DNA from: Mastigias papua
Lineage: Eukaryota; Cnidaria; Scyphozoa; Rhizostomeae; Mastigiidae
Direction of reading: 5' to 3'
Length of the DNA stretch: 64,000 bases
Assembly: GCA_964019165.1 (NCBI GenBank)
Contig: OZ025287.1
Coordinates: 2,594,017 to 2,658,016, forward strand
Position 1 is the stretch's first letter, and the number at the start of each line of letters is the position of its first letter. Both the position numbers and the translations under genes were made by a program. The notes beneath the pieces were generated by a model that was not told the origin of the DNA, made no database searches, and was given only the letters and a program-made list of their open reading frames with translations. Shown piece by piece: positions 11,480 to 45,937 of this stretch.

Positions 11480-13973
11480 TTAAAATATATTTAGGAGAGG
11501 TAGGCTTCAAATCATTTTCATGGTTCAATTATATCTTTAGCTGTTGTTCCTGTATACCTGCATTTATTTCCATCTTATTCCTGCGAATCCGTCATCACGC
11601 GGCTACCTTGAAATATTTGCTACTAGCAAAACTGCCACCACTTAGGTTGTGTTGAATATGTAGTTCTCATAATTTTTCAGTGGAGACAGTCTACTGACTG
11701 TATTTATCCAGAATTGATTAACTGATCGATTGATTGATTGACTAATTGATTGATTGATTGATTGACTGATTGATTGACTGACTAACTGACTTCAAGTATT
11801 TAGGGAGGCTTGCGCTTCAGCTTTACTGTTTTTCGAGGGGCCATCTGCGTATAGACTTGCAAGTTTGGATTTTCGTGAGTTAGTTGCCCTTAGTGAAACT
11901 AGTTAGTGCATTAGCATAGTGTACTAAGACTTTTGGCAAGGATTATGCATCTGTTAGAGCGTATATCTCTCGTCTTCTGCTAATTTTATTAAAAATAGTA
12001 CCTGTTTCAAAAACATCCAATGTTGTCTTGTATGTTGTCTTTTACACAAACTTCCTACACCGCAATAATTTAAGAAAAAGTTTAGAACAATTCAGTCTTA
12101 AAATTTTTGGAAAAATTACAACCAGCCAGCCTGAACCTCGATTTTACAGGGTTTGATAAAATTGAGTGTATTAGATATGTTCACCCTATCCGTGGGTGTA
12201 GGTCGTACCTTGACCGAAAGCAAATTGTTGATAGAATGTGTTTCTGTTTCAGGTATGCAGTTGAGTCTTTTTATACGTTTTTTTATATAAGAAACGAACT
12301 TTCTCCCTTCAGCCTGGATGTTACTTAGTATTTTGTTAAATCCAGCCTTAGATGTTTTTTATGCGTTTCTTAAGATTCTGGAAATTTCTTATAACAATCA
12401 GGCAACTATGAGACGAGAAGTCGAATTTTTAGTTAAAAACATTTGAGAGACGGGTATTGTTTGTATTTTGTTTCCAGTTCATTTGAAAGTTTTCTCGTAA
12501 ATACAGATTTTTCAAGCTTTCTTTTGACATTAAGCCTGCCTGTGTTTCTTAATTGTTTCTTAATTTTTGCCTGATTTGAGCCTCTCGTTTCTTATATACT
12601 TGTTTCTTATAAAAAACATATATATGGAATTCATGTATACGCTTTAATAGCTGCGTTTAAATCAGACATAGCACAAGCTACCATTCGAAAATGGCTTGAT
12701 AGAAATACCTTGAGAAGCTGCATATGCTGTCTTGAGAGCTGACTTTTTCTAGTCAGTAATATACACATTTTTACATTTACATACATTTACATTTCATAGA
12801 CAATTCCCAATTCAGCATAGCTGATTTCCAAGGGGCCGTCTATTTACTAAACAAAAAAAGCTAAAACATTACAAAAAAGGAGAAAAAATTACATATCTTA
12901 AAAGTTTAAATACAAAGCTTGTTGTACATTTGCCTAAGTTGCCCAGAGTTGAACCTAAGAAAGCACGAAGTATAAGGAGGATTATCACATAAACGAAAGT
13001 TGACACTGCCTCGGGTAATTTCACTTTCCTTCACCTTCCTTGTATTGATTGAACTTACGTGAATGGAAAAGAAATAAGGTGAAAGTAAGAAAAGCATATC
13101 TTTTTATAATGTATCATATTATAATTTTCTCCAGCCACTATATTATGTTCACTTTTGCTACCAGAATTTCTTATATGAAACCTATATTATAACAGATTTA
13201 TAAATGATTGTTGATACATTCATCCTCTTATTTCGAGGTTTTTCCGGTTGACACGTGAAACCTGGTTCTCATGTAGCTGGAAGCCATTGGCGACTCACTG
13301 GCACGGGCGACCTTTGTATACGAAAACGAGGCGGCGCCTTGTCGGCGGCGCAGAAGTGATTTATTTGAATTTCCTTTGGTCAGACGATAATCATCGACTA
13401 ATTAGCCTACTAATTAGATACCAGGGCAGGAGTGGAGAAAGGGATTGTATGACCTACAGCATGTTCCTGTACTAGACACACATTGAATTCATTCCGAAGA
13501 AAAGGTACTTTTGTTAATCGCTCAAGCATATCTTCACATTGTAAAAATTAAACCAAAACAATGCAAGATAGGCCTACCTCCAAGGAGACTAGTTCTTTGA
13601 AAAGGGTTTCAAAGTTGCCTTTGTGATATCGTTGAAGAAAGATTTCTCATACTCAAACCTTTTACGCTTTAGATTTATTTCATCTCATCTTCTTTGTCTC
13701 ACTGTCAGATATGCTATGATAAAGTCATACGACATTGCTGGAAGGGATGACTGTTTACAGCAGCCATATTGACAAACGTGCCTTAACACTGCCGGCAAAA
13801 TGTCACTGATAGCACAGAATAGAGTGCTATTAGGTTGAATGCACATGAGAACCAGACAGTGTAAGCTACTACATGAGAACGACAGAGGCTTTGAATCAGC
13901 AATGTAAGCGATCTTGAAAAGAAATTGGTAAGCTACTTTTGCTAACATAACAATATGAAAGAACAAATCATTA
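11480..13973. other. intergenic sequence between convergent DEAF1 and receptor genes; LINE tail fragments
   Basis: I see no gene here. A (TGAT/TGAC)n tract at about 11,718-11,792 is followed by a segment that, on the minus strand, looks like a LINE 3' tail ending in a short repeat. A similar fragment lies at about 12,770-12,850. A short CpG- and GC-richer patch occurs at about 13,305-13,355. Confidence 0.45.
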
Positions 13974-14280
13974 CCCTAAATCCTCGACTTGGCCTCCCTC
14001 GAAAAGCCCACCTTCGAATAAGCCCCCATGCTAAAACTTCAAATTGTTAATAAAACTCCTCCCCCAAATAAGCTTCCACCACTAAGGATGGTGAAGACCT
14101 AGGTATAGACTGATGTTTACATGTAGACTTGTTTCAGTTTCATGGAGAAAAGGAGTCTTGACAATGAGCTTCTATGCGGCTTGTACCAAATATAAACCCC
14201 CCACGAATAAGCTCTGCCCTCAAATAACTTCCCATCCAAAAGTACATAAGCCTCAAGGGGGCTAATGCGAGGATTTAGAG
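13974..14280. mobile_element. MITE with CCTAAATCCTCG termini
   Basis: The left end reads CCTAAATCCTCG and the right end CGAGGATTTAG, an inverted pair. The interior is full of 'aataagc/ccccc' motifs. Related copies in opposite orientation appear inside TOLLIP introns at about 55,028-55,337 and 56,074-56,375. It has no coding capacity. Confidence 0.6.
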
Positions 14281-14422
14281 TATTTTTCTAGTATTCTATA
14301 TACGATATAACTGCAGTCAGGTAGTCTCTGAAAGTGTGACTTCTGCTGCTTTACAAGTTTATTCTGATATCTTTGTTGTAAGCTTTTCGATTGAAGCAAT
14401 AAATACGCGCTAGCAGCATAGC

Positions 14423-14589
14423 CGCCAAATGTTTGAGAGCTCTGTCAAGTCTATTTTCTCCCAACCTAATTAACCAATCACCATGCAGGATTCTGGCCAC
14501 AAATACTAAGACTAGGCCCATTTTGCATGATGATTGGTCAATTAGGTTGGGAGAAAATAGACCTTATCAGAGTTCTCAAACACTTGGCG
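14423..14589. mobile_element. 167-bp MITE, family A, copy 1
   Basis: The ends are inverted repeats of about 50 bp: CGCCAAATGTTTGAGAG...TCTATTTTCTCCCAACC on the left and its complement on the right. An inner inverted motif ATTGACCAATCA is also present. Two diverged copies occur at 23,932-24,105 and 44,559-44,733. Confidence 0.75.
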
Positions 14590-14763
14590 TCTACGCTCGC
14601 GTTAGCTACTATTACTCGCTGGAATAATTAATTTCTTTACCTAATATTTAGAACAATTTTCCTATGTTTTTGCTACTGTCTACAAACGTGTTGTATTACT
14701 GATTTTCGAATACTTTCACATCTACGTTATTATCATAGGGTATCGGGCTCACGCTCATTAATT

Positions 14764-15140
14764 ACACGTTTTTTTTATAAGAAACTAGTTGATAGGAAAG
14801 TAGTACTCGACTGCTCAAAAAGTGAAGAAAGTTCAGTAATGGATTTTTGAGACCAAAGAAAGTTGATAAGTCATGTACGTTTAAAATTCTAATATTCAAA
14901 CAAGACCCTTATCGCTTTTACTTAATTTGCACATACCTTTTTGTGGCAAGCTATGTATTAGAGACTCTTTAGAGTGTGGTGTTTGTGTAGTGCCTATCTG
15001 TCCGTATAACACTGTAGTGTCACCCCAACTAGGATATTCTTGCAAAGAAAGTCTTAAGAAAGTTTCAACACAGAAATCATGAAAAAGCTAAGAAAGTTTC
15101 AGTATTAGGCGCAAAATACTTTCTTATAAGAAAAACGTGT
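14764..15140. mobile_element. 377-bp MITE with ACACGTTTTT termini
   Basis: The left end ACACGTTTTTTTTATAAGAA pairs with the right end TTCTTATAAGAAAAACGTGT. Diverged relatives sharing 'gacaggcactacaaaaac' and a cttataa...acgtgt end occur near 19,740-19,935, 25,440-25,850, 28,890-29,178 and 36,795-37,145. This is a medium-copy family in this genome. Confidence 0.65.
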
Positions 15141-15252
15141 AGTATTCACAACTAAAAACAACTCGTTTAGGGTAATATGTATCTTTATTGCTGCTTGTCA
15201 CACAGAAATACAGCTATTCAGTACGAGTTAATTTGGCTTTGGAAGTCACCTT

Positions 15253-16088
15253 TACCGTAGTTCTTCGAAAGAGCGCCTCCCCCCTCGAAGGACCGCCTCC
15301 CCCTGAGAAACGCTTTTTACATGATCGCACCCCTCTATTTAAAATGCATTTGCACAATCACTATTGGTACACAATAGTTCATCCTGGGTCATCAAAACGT
15401 CGCTATTGCAAGTTGTTATGGTCATCCACGTCATTTTTATAAGAAAAAAGTTTATAAGAAAATGAGGCTCAAAATGCCAAAATCTTAAGAAAATGCTAAG
15501 CAAAACACGGGGCTCAAGTTCGAAAGTTCACCTTTTTCACTTGCCAGAAATCGATATGAGCTCATTCTTTGCAAGCTCCTTTACACAGATCGAAGCTCTC
15601 CTGTGACAATATTAGTTAGCAAAGATCAAACTTTTTATAACAAACAATGTTAACCTCTTCTATCCACTTTACTCCAATGAAAGTCAAGAAAATCGTAAAA
15701 AAATCTCAGCCTCAGTTTCGGGAAAAGTTAAAAAATTGAGGCTCGGACAAAAAAATGGCTTTCTTATAAATAAAAACCGTGTAGTCATTTAATGTAAAAT
15801 TTACAGTCGTGCTGAAGGGAGCCGTTAAATGCTCTCGCTCTACAGGTATACAGGCATTATATTTCCTGATTTTTACATGAGCGGCAAATTGGTTTTAATC
15901 AGTATTCTTCGCTTGTAAATATAATACTATTGAAGGAAGAAATAAAAGGAATTTTTGCGAAAGATAAGCCAATGTGCTGTAACAGCCATCAAATAGCCAT
16001 TTAGTGAAGTCTCATTTGCGCGAGCGCCCCCAATCGAAGGCTGATTTTCAAATGAGTGCCCAGGGCGCTCTTTCGAGGAAATTCGGTA
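15253..16088. mobile_element. nested MITE with TACCG...GAAAGAGCGCC termini
   Basis: TACCGTAGTTCTTCGAAAGAGCGCC on the left is matched in inverse by GGGCGCTCTTTCGAGGAAATTCGGTA on the right. Inside, 15,434-15,777 looks like another insertion, with TTTTTATAAGAAAAA at one side and TTCTTATAAATAAAAACCGTGT at the other. No frame of note is present. Confidence 0.5.
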
Positions 16089-16202
16089 TTGACTTTCACT
16101 GAAATTTCACGCTTTAGCAAATATTAAAATACCCCACCCGTGTGACCATTGTGATCATTGCAAATAGCAACACATTTCATGCATTGTTGCTCAAACTGAA
16201 AT

Positions 16203-35868
<19,666 letters not shown>

Positions 35869-35970
35869 GATTGTTAATCAGTTTCTAAAACAAGAAATGT
35901 ATCGTTACGAATCAGGTGTATCACATCTCTTCACAAACAGGCATGCAAGTTTTCTAATAATTGAAAACCC

Positions 35971-35978
35971 CTTTTATG
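35971..35978 (-). promoter_or_regulatory. possible TATA box of the lysozyme-like receptor gene
   Basis: The minus strand reads CATAAAAG about 105 bp upstream of the proposed start codon. It would suit a short 5' UTR. An alternative is an acceptor (ttgttttag) just before the ATG, which would place the promoter farther away. Confidence 0.3.
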
Positions 35979-36291
35979 GCTTTGGTTGTCAGCTTTATAA
36001 AGCACTATTTAGACTGTATTAGACAGACTTTATGCCGCTCAAGTTTTCAGCGTTTGCGTTGCGCTTACACATAACCGCTCAAATTTCCAACTAATTCACT
36101 TTCGTAACAGAGAAATATTTGAATGGCCAACAGGACAATTGTTTCCATGGATTAAAAGGTGCAGTGTATACTCATGCTGCATTCGTATGAGAACTTCAAC
36201 GGCTAGGAATTCACCCGGTGCAGCATAAACGGGGCATTAATCGTGACATTTCATAGTACACTATCGCCGTAGAAGTTAAAATAATGATATA

Positions 36292-36446
<155 letters not shown>

Positions 36447-39400
36447 TATTTGATTTGTTTAGGGAGGGTTGCCCTTCAACGGAAGTTGTTTTTCAAGGGG
36501 CCCTTCAAAACATGATGAAAAACAAATGATGAAAAAATGATGAATCTAAAAAGAGTGCAAGTCGTGTGTGCACTGTCGCTTTGAATACCAGTTGATTCTT
36601 GTATTTATGTGTAGGCATGCCCTACAATCCCGATATGTTCCTTAGTGACTACCTAGTCATATATGACAAGAGCAAAAGGGCTATAATGCAATGCGGCTTC
36701 GGCATTTGAGAAAGCTTGGGTAGCCAGGGACGCGAATGGATTGGATGTGGCTATGTAAACATGTGGTACCCTTCCATACACGCGTTTATTTTTTAAGGAA
36801 TGTTTTTCATCCAGTACAAAAACTTTCTTAGTTTTTTACATGGTTTCAGTGCTGAAACTTCTAAAGACATTCTTAACGAGAATATTCGAGTTTTTGTATA
36901 CCACCGCAATGTTGCATTAGCAGACAGGCACTACGTAAACATAACACCGAAACACTTAGATTTTCATTTGAAATCTGTGCATTTTGAAGCAAAAGAAATG
37001 ACGAACTTACGCGAAGATTGGAATTTCAAGTGTGTATCAATTTATAAACTTTCTTAGGCCTCAGAAATCTAGTACTGGCCTCTTAACATTCTGCGCAGCC
37101 GAGTAGCGCTTTCCTATAAATTATTGTCTTATAAAATACACTGGAAAATTTGATGCGCGCCCACGATATCCTGGGCGCGCACTAGTCTACGCGCTATATA
37201 TTTCTATGCACAAATTCTTGGACACGCAGTAAACAAGCTTTCTAGTCGACTGATTGGTATACCGGACATTTTCCATTTAACGATTTCGCATATCAAAGGC
37301 ATTCAGAAGGTTAGAAAAATGTCGTAGACACAACACGCGAAGTTTACCACCACAATAGCTGTTGGAAGATATGACTGAAGAACAATGGAATTTCAGTTGG
37401 CACCTCTCATTGAAAGCTTTCCAAATTGTGATTCTTCGCCATAGCTCGCAGAGGAGTTGAATCCAGAGAGTGTCTGATTGCTTCAAGCAAACTTTCCAGC
37501 GCAGAGGCGCTGGAAGTTATGTGTTTGATGTGCGCTAACTGGAGTTTGCGTGAAGGTCAAGAAGATGATAATGTAAACTCACCAGTCTCCCCTAGTTCTT
37601 CAAGGACGATCTCTTGTATCTAGCCGTATGTGGAATTTAGACGGACTCTGGAAACACTAGACTTAAGCATGCGCTTTCAAATAGCAAAGAAAAGCCGCTT
37701 TAAACTTTATTATATGTCATTCTGATAATGAGGGTATGATATCATTGTTGATAACATAGAGCTGTACGTTACTCTTCACTGATTATGCATTTAAATGATA
37801 AACTATCTGGTGAATAGACAGGCCACCTTGACGAGATGTTTCCACCGGTTTTAATAACATAATACCCTTTAGGAATAATCACTTCAGCGATCTTGGCATG
37901 GCCTACCTAAGGAAACAAGTGTTTGTTTCGCATGCTTGCATCCGTTAAACATCTGAGATCCTATCGGTTTTCCAGAGTCTTCCAGGACGTTAACAGTTCA
38001 GCGTCAGCAAACAAACCACAACAAGCAACTGTGATTACCTACACTCTAATTCTTCATAGATGATGGAAGGGCCTGGATATTTCCTGATGAACCTTATTCA
38101 ATTTTATCACATAAAACTTATACGACTTTGTCGCTAAGATTGCATTTATTTTTGATTGAAGTCTTAATGGGCTAACGGTTGAAGTGCCCTTCGATTTCCC
38201 TTCGAGACTATACTGCACCTGTCGCTCTGTATCCGACTCTGCAATAGACTTTTATGTCACATACCTTTCCTTGGTGTGGTTTGGTATGTCCCTACTTCTT
38301 ACTCTCCTACCCTTGCTCCTACCAGTTGCACGAAAGACTGAACATTTACGACAATTCGCCAGTTTTTGGTGAAAATTTTCCATAGGCAATAAATCTTGAA
38401 TATTGATTGACAGTGATCAATACTGACTGAGGACAAAACATGTTTTGCTCATTTCTCTCCCGGTTAGTCAATACAGACTCCACTCTTTCAATGTGTTATC
38501 TTCCAGCTTTAATCATGCCTCGATGGGGGTGAGAGGAATAAAGAAATAGTTAAGATGATTAAGCTTAAGGGAATATTTCACACAAATAAGCCATTCACAA
38601 AATCGGCAGGAAAGCAGACCTGCTTTTAAGGACCTGTATGCACTCGAGGTAAGAGAGGATGTGAAAAAGACCTGAGTCCAAAAGTTTCACAGTGCTGTCT
38701 TCAATTTTAGTTAAAATCACCCAGGTTAAGTATTTGTAGTAGGTGTTGGCAAATGAGGTTTTCTTTATGAAGCATGTCAATATTATTTCACAATTACAAA
38801 AATACGGACGGCTTTGTGTTATGTCGTTGCATTTTGTTCCGACATTAGTCAATTTTTACGCCACTGCTAACTTTTCTACCCTAAATGTAAGGTGAGTCTT
38901 AACAATCCAGCTGAAAGAACGAATAAACATGAAGGAATTTCAAACGAAACTCTTTTCATTTGTTTTTATTAATGACGAGAAACATAGCATTTCTCTCTTG
39001 GGATAGTTTCCCAACCTATGGTGATCTGCCATCGTCCTCAAGAAAGTTTGAGAGTTTTGCTCCAAGGTCGAGTTAATGCTCTTTATTAAATTTGAATTGT
39101 TTTTAATACATTTTCTGTTGAAAAATACGCCTACTTTCTATTCCATCCTTTAATGATATTAGGAAACTATGGCCAAAAACAACTTGCATCACTCCATTTT
39201 AAGTAAATGCTCAATCGGTGACGACACCCTTCTTTAAGCAAAGTTTGTCTTTGCATCCTCTTTATAATTCTCATTATTATTTCTAATATCATTATGTTTT
39301 TCTCAAGTTTTTTCATCTGTGTTTTGTTGACTATATTTGTAACCTTGTCTGCCAGATACCAATTGCTTATTATTAGAGAGATCTATATTTGTATTTAGTG

Positions 39401-42400
39401 AGTGAAATATATACATGAGTAGTTTAAGAAATGAGCTGTCATTATTACGGAATTTTGTGCAGGATTTTTCCACAGTCATATCATATTTACACTAGGTACA
39501 TAAATATACTGTAATCAAAGAAGTCCTTTTTAAAACAAATCAACGTGAAAGAAAAATCAATACGCATTTCTAAGGTATAAGGAAATGTTAAAAGTCTAAT
39601 TTAAGTGCTTTTTAATACATCCATGATCATTTCGCTGGAGCTCTTTAGCTACGCCCCTAATCTTCATCAATAGAATTAGATATGAAATGTGGAAATATGC
39701 TAAGCAGAGGTGATCTGATACCATTATTTGTCTGGAAGTGCATATCTGATTGAAATAGGACAATGCAGATCTAGGCTGGGAAAATTTTGCGAAAGGGAAG
39801 CGCAAGAGAGCTATGAATACGAATGATACGAACAAGAATTGAACAATTTGAGCAAGTGGTTAGTGTTTGCATTGAGAGCAGTTATTCACCATAAAGGAGA
39901 GCTCATTTTCAGTGCAAAAAGGTAGCATGCCTTGAAGGCAGGCTGGGCGAGATTATTGATCGAGATTTAATGGCATAACAAGTGGCAATGATTATTGGCT
40001 TGTTTTTCGATCCCAGAAGTAATCAGAAATTAATTATTTGATTAGACAGCACATTGAGAAGTTAACAAATGCTAAGGCCTGAGAAGTCGTTTAAATCCAA
40101 AGCGCCATTTGCCAGATGTTTCTTATTTCCTCAATGTAGTATGTTCAGCTATTAGTCGCTCTATTCCGTCACGTTTTATGTTTATTTGTTGTCTTGGTTC
40201 AGGCCTACTTTGTTTCCGTTTGGTTTTGCTTCTACAATGAAAACAATTTAGGGGATACTCTCCATGTTCTTACTACATTCTATAACCCCCAAATTAATAA
40301 TCAACGAGCGTGCTTTCGATATCAAATTTACAAATATTACTTGTAGATGTTACTTAAGGAGAAAGTACATTCGTGCTTGTAAATACATTTGTGTACAAAT
40401 TCCCCAATTAATGCATGTTTACTCCGTAACGCCGGGGGTCACACAGGTAGCAGTTTGAAGAGAGTTGAGAGTGAAATGAGGTTAACATCGCTATACTCAC
40501 AAGCTTCATACTTTAGTTTACTTCCATTCCAACCAGGTCTTCAGCGTATTTGATCAAATGGCCTACTACATGGGCACATCGCTCCACAGGGATAAAAGAC
40601 TTATCGATTGACAATTTTCCTTTTTTATTTGTCAACTATAGCCAAGGAATCACAACCTACAGTTGTTGGCTCCCGCAGCCGCACGAATGCCTAAGTAATA
40701 AAGATCAGGTCAAGGGTGAATTCGTGGCGGACAAAAGTCATAGTACTTTTGCAGAGTTTACTGTCTAGCAGTTCAGTGGTTTCTCTGCACCTTACAGTTC
40801 GAGCTCAAACGCTTTACCCACAGAGCCCATAGTTTCTAGCGGATAATAGCTCTTCGCTCTGCAGTAATGACAAAGTATACGAATCACATGGTCTAATTGG
40901 GACCAATCCATAAAGCCTGGTTCACCCTTATCACAATTCATATAAGAGTCTGGGACAACGGGGAAATGATTTTTTCAAATTAAACTCATTTCGAGTTGAC
41001 GTGGAAGTCGGAGAAGTCGGGAATAGCTCATGAAAACATGTTCATATTTGTCCTAAAACACGTAAAGAAGCTGGGTAGTCGCTGATTTCATTGATTCCTA
41101 TGTCGAGTGTGAACAAGATTTTACTTCATTGTATCAGTCCATTGTCCACTCCTTATTCATTAGCTCTTTTCTTGGCTAGCCCATCTGATTGTTGATTGCA
41201 GCAATTTGCTTCATATTGCCAGTGATTCGTTATTTGTTCTGTAATGATTAGATGATTTAAGACTTGAGCATTGTGAAGGTAAGGTAAAGATTAGTCCCTT
41301 GTACGATTCCGTACGTTGGGGAGTGCCTGTCAGAGAGGACTCTTGTCCAGTACCGTCGGCATAGTGATGTTGATGTTAGCTGCCATCTGCAATCTTAATG
41401 CTCCCGACGTCGCAGGCTCGTAAGTTTGATGCTATGATATGATGATATGATGATATGATATATGATATGCTGTTGAGTTACCGTACCAACCGGGAGAAAG
41501 TTGAATTTGTTCAACTCTCTCCCTGCATTTACGATAGCTTCCCTGTAGCTAACGGCAGCATAATGGTAACTTAACGGCACATCAAACAGCTGCCGGCGGT
41601 ACCGTAAGAAAGCATTTCCATTAAAACTTAAGTGCCTGCGATTCCAGGAGCATGGAAGATGGCAGATGGCAGAGAGCAATCGCAGGCAGTCACAGGCACC
41701 TTACGGCTACATGGAAACCAGACTTAACATACAAACTATGATGACATCATCAGGGGCCCGTATTTTTCCGGGCTCAGCTCCCAATAAAGCTCTCGTTGGA
41801 CTTGTTTCAACCTAGCCTGGACTATTTGCCAAATATTTGCTGAAGTGAAATGATTCTGGTGGAACGAAGAGGTGAAACAATCGAAGTCTTTGGGGACTGG
41901 GTAGCGGTCTTTATAATCTTTAATACACTCTTTCTCTCCAACTTACACCATAAAAGTTGCATAAAACTTGAAAGACTTGAAAATGAAGTCATTCGCACTG
42001 TGCGTACAACCTGCTAATTTGTTTTTGGTAATCGTATCAATTGCAGCTGCATCACTACGAAATAGCTGGGGAATGTTACCAAAGCCTCTTTAGTTTAAAC
42101 CATTTTATTTCAGTCAACAAAAAGCAACATAAGAGAAATCAGAACTCAAGCTCGGCGTCGCTGGGGGGGGGGACTGGGGGAACTTCAGCCCCACTTTTTG
42201 TCAATCAACAATTTTCTAGCCTTAATTAGGCAATTTCATTGCTTGTAGTCCCCACTTTTTGTTTGTTTGGTCCCCACTTCGAGATCATGGAGCCGTCGTT
42301 TTTCCTTCTTAATTAGACCCAGAATTGTAAATAAATAGAATAAGTGGTTACAGTACAAATGCCGACTTTTTCGCCGTCATTTTCATCTTGACAATCATTA

Positions 42401-44558
42401 AGCATATTCAATGCGTGCTACTCGAAGCAGACCCGTTCATATCTTAATTGCTGAGTTAGAAGATATCCTAGAAAAATGTCTAGATTCACTTTAAGTTCAT
42501 GACCGCATTCTGTGGGACAGTTTTGGAATGGCAGTGACCGGCTATCATGTGAATAGTGTTGTACTGGAAAATCTGTTAGGATAGTATTGTGTGTATTTTA
42601 AATAAAAGTAAATTTTGAGTGAATGAAATAAAAGCACACTCAGTCAAATTCAAGACTAATCAATTTGGATATAGTTTAGTATTACAATAACACCTGTTCT
42701 TTTCCATAATGAAAAGTGCCTCCTTTAACAACAGGATTTTGGAGCAGAGAGCGTTGAAGAAGTTTAAATGCAGAGCAGAAGTCCAACGTCGAGGTTTGTT
42801 GCTAGAATCATAAAAATTTTCTTTATCATTGACCATCATCATCTTTATTAATTATCTTTATGCACTTTGCCAGTCATCAGACTCGTCTTCTCAAGTATTG
42901 AAAATGACATTGGCACTAAGATCACTATCCGATCTCACAATTTTCAAACTATCTGCAGCAATCTAAAGCCATAAAGTTGTAATCAAAGCTGTTGACAAAA
43001 ATGTACCCAGATATTTATCTATTTGCATCTTTTGTCGACAGTTATCATTTCTGATTCTCTTACCATAGATTCCAAGTTAACCTATTACAAACTACTTTGA
43101 AAGTAGTATTGACTCGAATAAACAACATAAAGTGAAGCAAAGTTTTAACAAATAAATTCTCACTGAATCACCACAATCGCCGGGGAATGGAATGCCTGTA
43201 GTTTCGTGTAGATAGCATGATAGGTGTTCCTTTCATAACAGACTTGCATCGACACGCTTTTTTGCAAGGAACAATTTTTTAAGGAGTCTACATGGGAATG
43301 CCGGAATATTTAAAGAACTTATACTACTAAAGGAAAATTACCCAAGGAACTTCTTAATCTGAAAAATTTTTGTAGCACCCAATAATAAAGAATTAGGAAG
43401 CTGGTTTCATCCCTATAGATTGTTTGCTATTCGTGTGACAAGTCCTTCATTTTTCATTGATCTTACGTTACTCCCAAAATTAAAGGCACAATTGAAGATA
43501 TCAATGTTTTACATGTGTCTGTGCCATTTTTATGGCACTAATTGTAGAGGTCCAAAAATAAGGAAGGTTTGGAACTAGGCCTTGAGTTACATTCACTACA
43601 AAAAAGCATGTAGATTGGCAGTGAAGCTTTTCAGAGTATGTGATATTGAAAGGTATGCGCTAAATGGAAATGAAAAATACATTAAGCCGCTTTTGTGCGA
43701 AGGAGAAAGGGAAATTCTCTTAGTAATTATAAGGTTGGAAGGTCACTCACAAGGAGTATGAATTTGAGTTATTTCGCGCAAACAAAAGGGCCGTTTTCAG
43801 GCTTTGTTCATGCCTAATCATAATCTAGTCCTACCAGAGCCGGCTTAGATGAGGTGGGCTGGCCCTGTTCTAGTAGCAGATATGATAAGGATCTATGCAC
43901 TTTAACCAGACTGGCTTCTGGCTGAGGCTGTTTCCGATTAAATCGAGAAGCTTTGCCTGTTAAACTGAGCATGCTAGTTCATTAAGTTTGCCTTTTGATG
44001 GGAATTTAACCAGCTCCATTCCATTTCTCCTATAAAACTCTGTTCGTATAATCTGAAAAGGCCAACTGACCTGGCAGGTGAAGTCATTGTGAATAGTGCC
44101 AATATCGCAACAAGCTTGGTGGTGGCCATATTATATGTGAACTCCATTTAGCTATCAGATATATAATAACCTATTGTTCGTACAATATTGAGGAATAAGA
44201 TAAAATGTCATTTTTCATTGGATTGTCTGAAAGCATAAATAACATCCTCTGGCATTTCTGACCATTTAACATTTTAAAGATAAAATTGGCAACTCATCAA
44301 TTTATCTTCACAATTATAATTACGTGCTTGATAATAATATCATCATTAATTGTCATTAATTAAAATTTCTAGTGCTCAAGGTATGATCAAAATATACCTT
44401 TATCGATGCAAGAGTGAAACTTTATCGGCGTTTAATCAAAATGTCTCGTAGGCAGACTGTAAAGTAATGTAGACCAGATTCTCCACTAAGCGCACAACTT
44501 CAACCTGCAGCCTCGCATTTGCAATAAACCCTTCTCTTAAAAACTCACACGAGCATAG

Positions 44559-44733
44559 CCACAAATGTTCGAGAGCTCTGATCAAGTCTATTTTCTCTTA
44601 ACTTAATTGACCAATCATCATGCAGGATTTTGACCACATCTGCGTTCCACAGCTAAATTCAGTCCCATTTTGCACGATGATTGGTCAAGTAGGCTGGGAG
44701 AAAATAGACCTTATCAGATCTCTGAAACATTTG
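44559..44733. mobile_element. MITE, family A, copy 3
   Basis: Third copy of the family, with TCTATTTTCTC near the left end and GGGAGAAAATAGACC near the right. The ends are more diverged than in copy 1. Confidence 0.7.
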
Positions 44734-45937
44734 ATGGATATGGTCGTCACATGGTAATAGCTCTGATTACCATAAGAACAATGCAGTCAAATCTCTAAGC
44801 TCATTGTTCATACTAAGTCTCATAGTCTGCCATATGAATTAACAAATGTGCTAATCAAATTTATGGAACATTTGGTCTTCTTCATTGTAAGCTGCATTAA
44901 TCTTCATTTCTCGAAGTGTTATGCATTATGCACTATAAGACCACACGCCGTGAAGTTGAGTGGCAGATCGTTCCATCAAGGCATAAAAGTTCCAATGTTT
45001 ATACAAGTTTCAGCAAAAGTCGTCTGATTTGGCAGGCAGTTTATAAACATATGGATATTCAGTGTTGCTTATTGTAAGGCATGAGTTGCAAAGTTGGTTT
45101 GATTTTGCTTCTAATGAGCAGAATCCATTGATTCGTGCCATGAATAATTTATACACTTAAGTTTCAAAATATCTTTCTTAATCCACTGGTTCAGGCTTCT
45201 TTTTATTGCATCTAATGATATCAGAGAAGAGAGATTGAATATGCGAAAAATACAAAGTGCAATTGTAGATTTAGGAACTCCAAGAGGAGACGCATTTTCG
45301 TCAGAGCCTTGGCTTTGGTTGCAAGACTGAAGATGACCATCATTCTAAACAATTCTTTGAGCATTATAGGCAATTTATTTAAGACAAAACACTAGACAAG
45401 GACTTGAGCAGTTAGATGTGACCATATTGCAGCGTGACAAGCCATAGGAACTTCTAAAATCTTCAGCTAAGAGTAACTAAGAGGAGTTTATAGCATTAGG
45501 AAGGATATTCAGTAGTGCAAAGAAGAACCTGATGCCATTAAGCTAGAAAGCCCCATTTGAGTTAGAACAGAAAGAAGAACATCGACATTTCATCAATGGA
45601 TGATCTCTCCCTCTATCTTAATTATTAATAAACACCAGCAAACTAGCACATGTTGTCGTTGTCATGCATCTCTTTTTCAGTTTTCTATATGGAAGAGGGA
45701 GGGACTCTCTCTTGATTATGTCAACTAGCTGGATAGCTCTTCCTTAATCAATCTATGTTATTTGTAGTTTTTAATACTTTCTTTCATAGTTTGTAGCTTC
45801 CGTTATCTAATTGTACTGTCATTATGTTTTTAAACATGGGCTTTTAAACATCCTTGGCTATCAGGAAGCAAAAGTGAATCCGAGTGCATAATTCTGGACT
45901 TTTGGCGCAGAGCGTCAAGTTAGGATTTGGTATTATG

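Noticed and set aside
41395..41679. 94-codon minus-strand frame
   Set aside because: It overlaps repeat-like sequence (GATAT repeats, ACGGCAGC hairpin motifs) and shows no domain or splice context.
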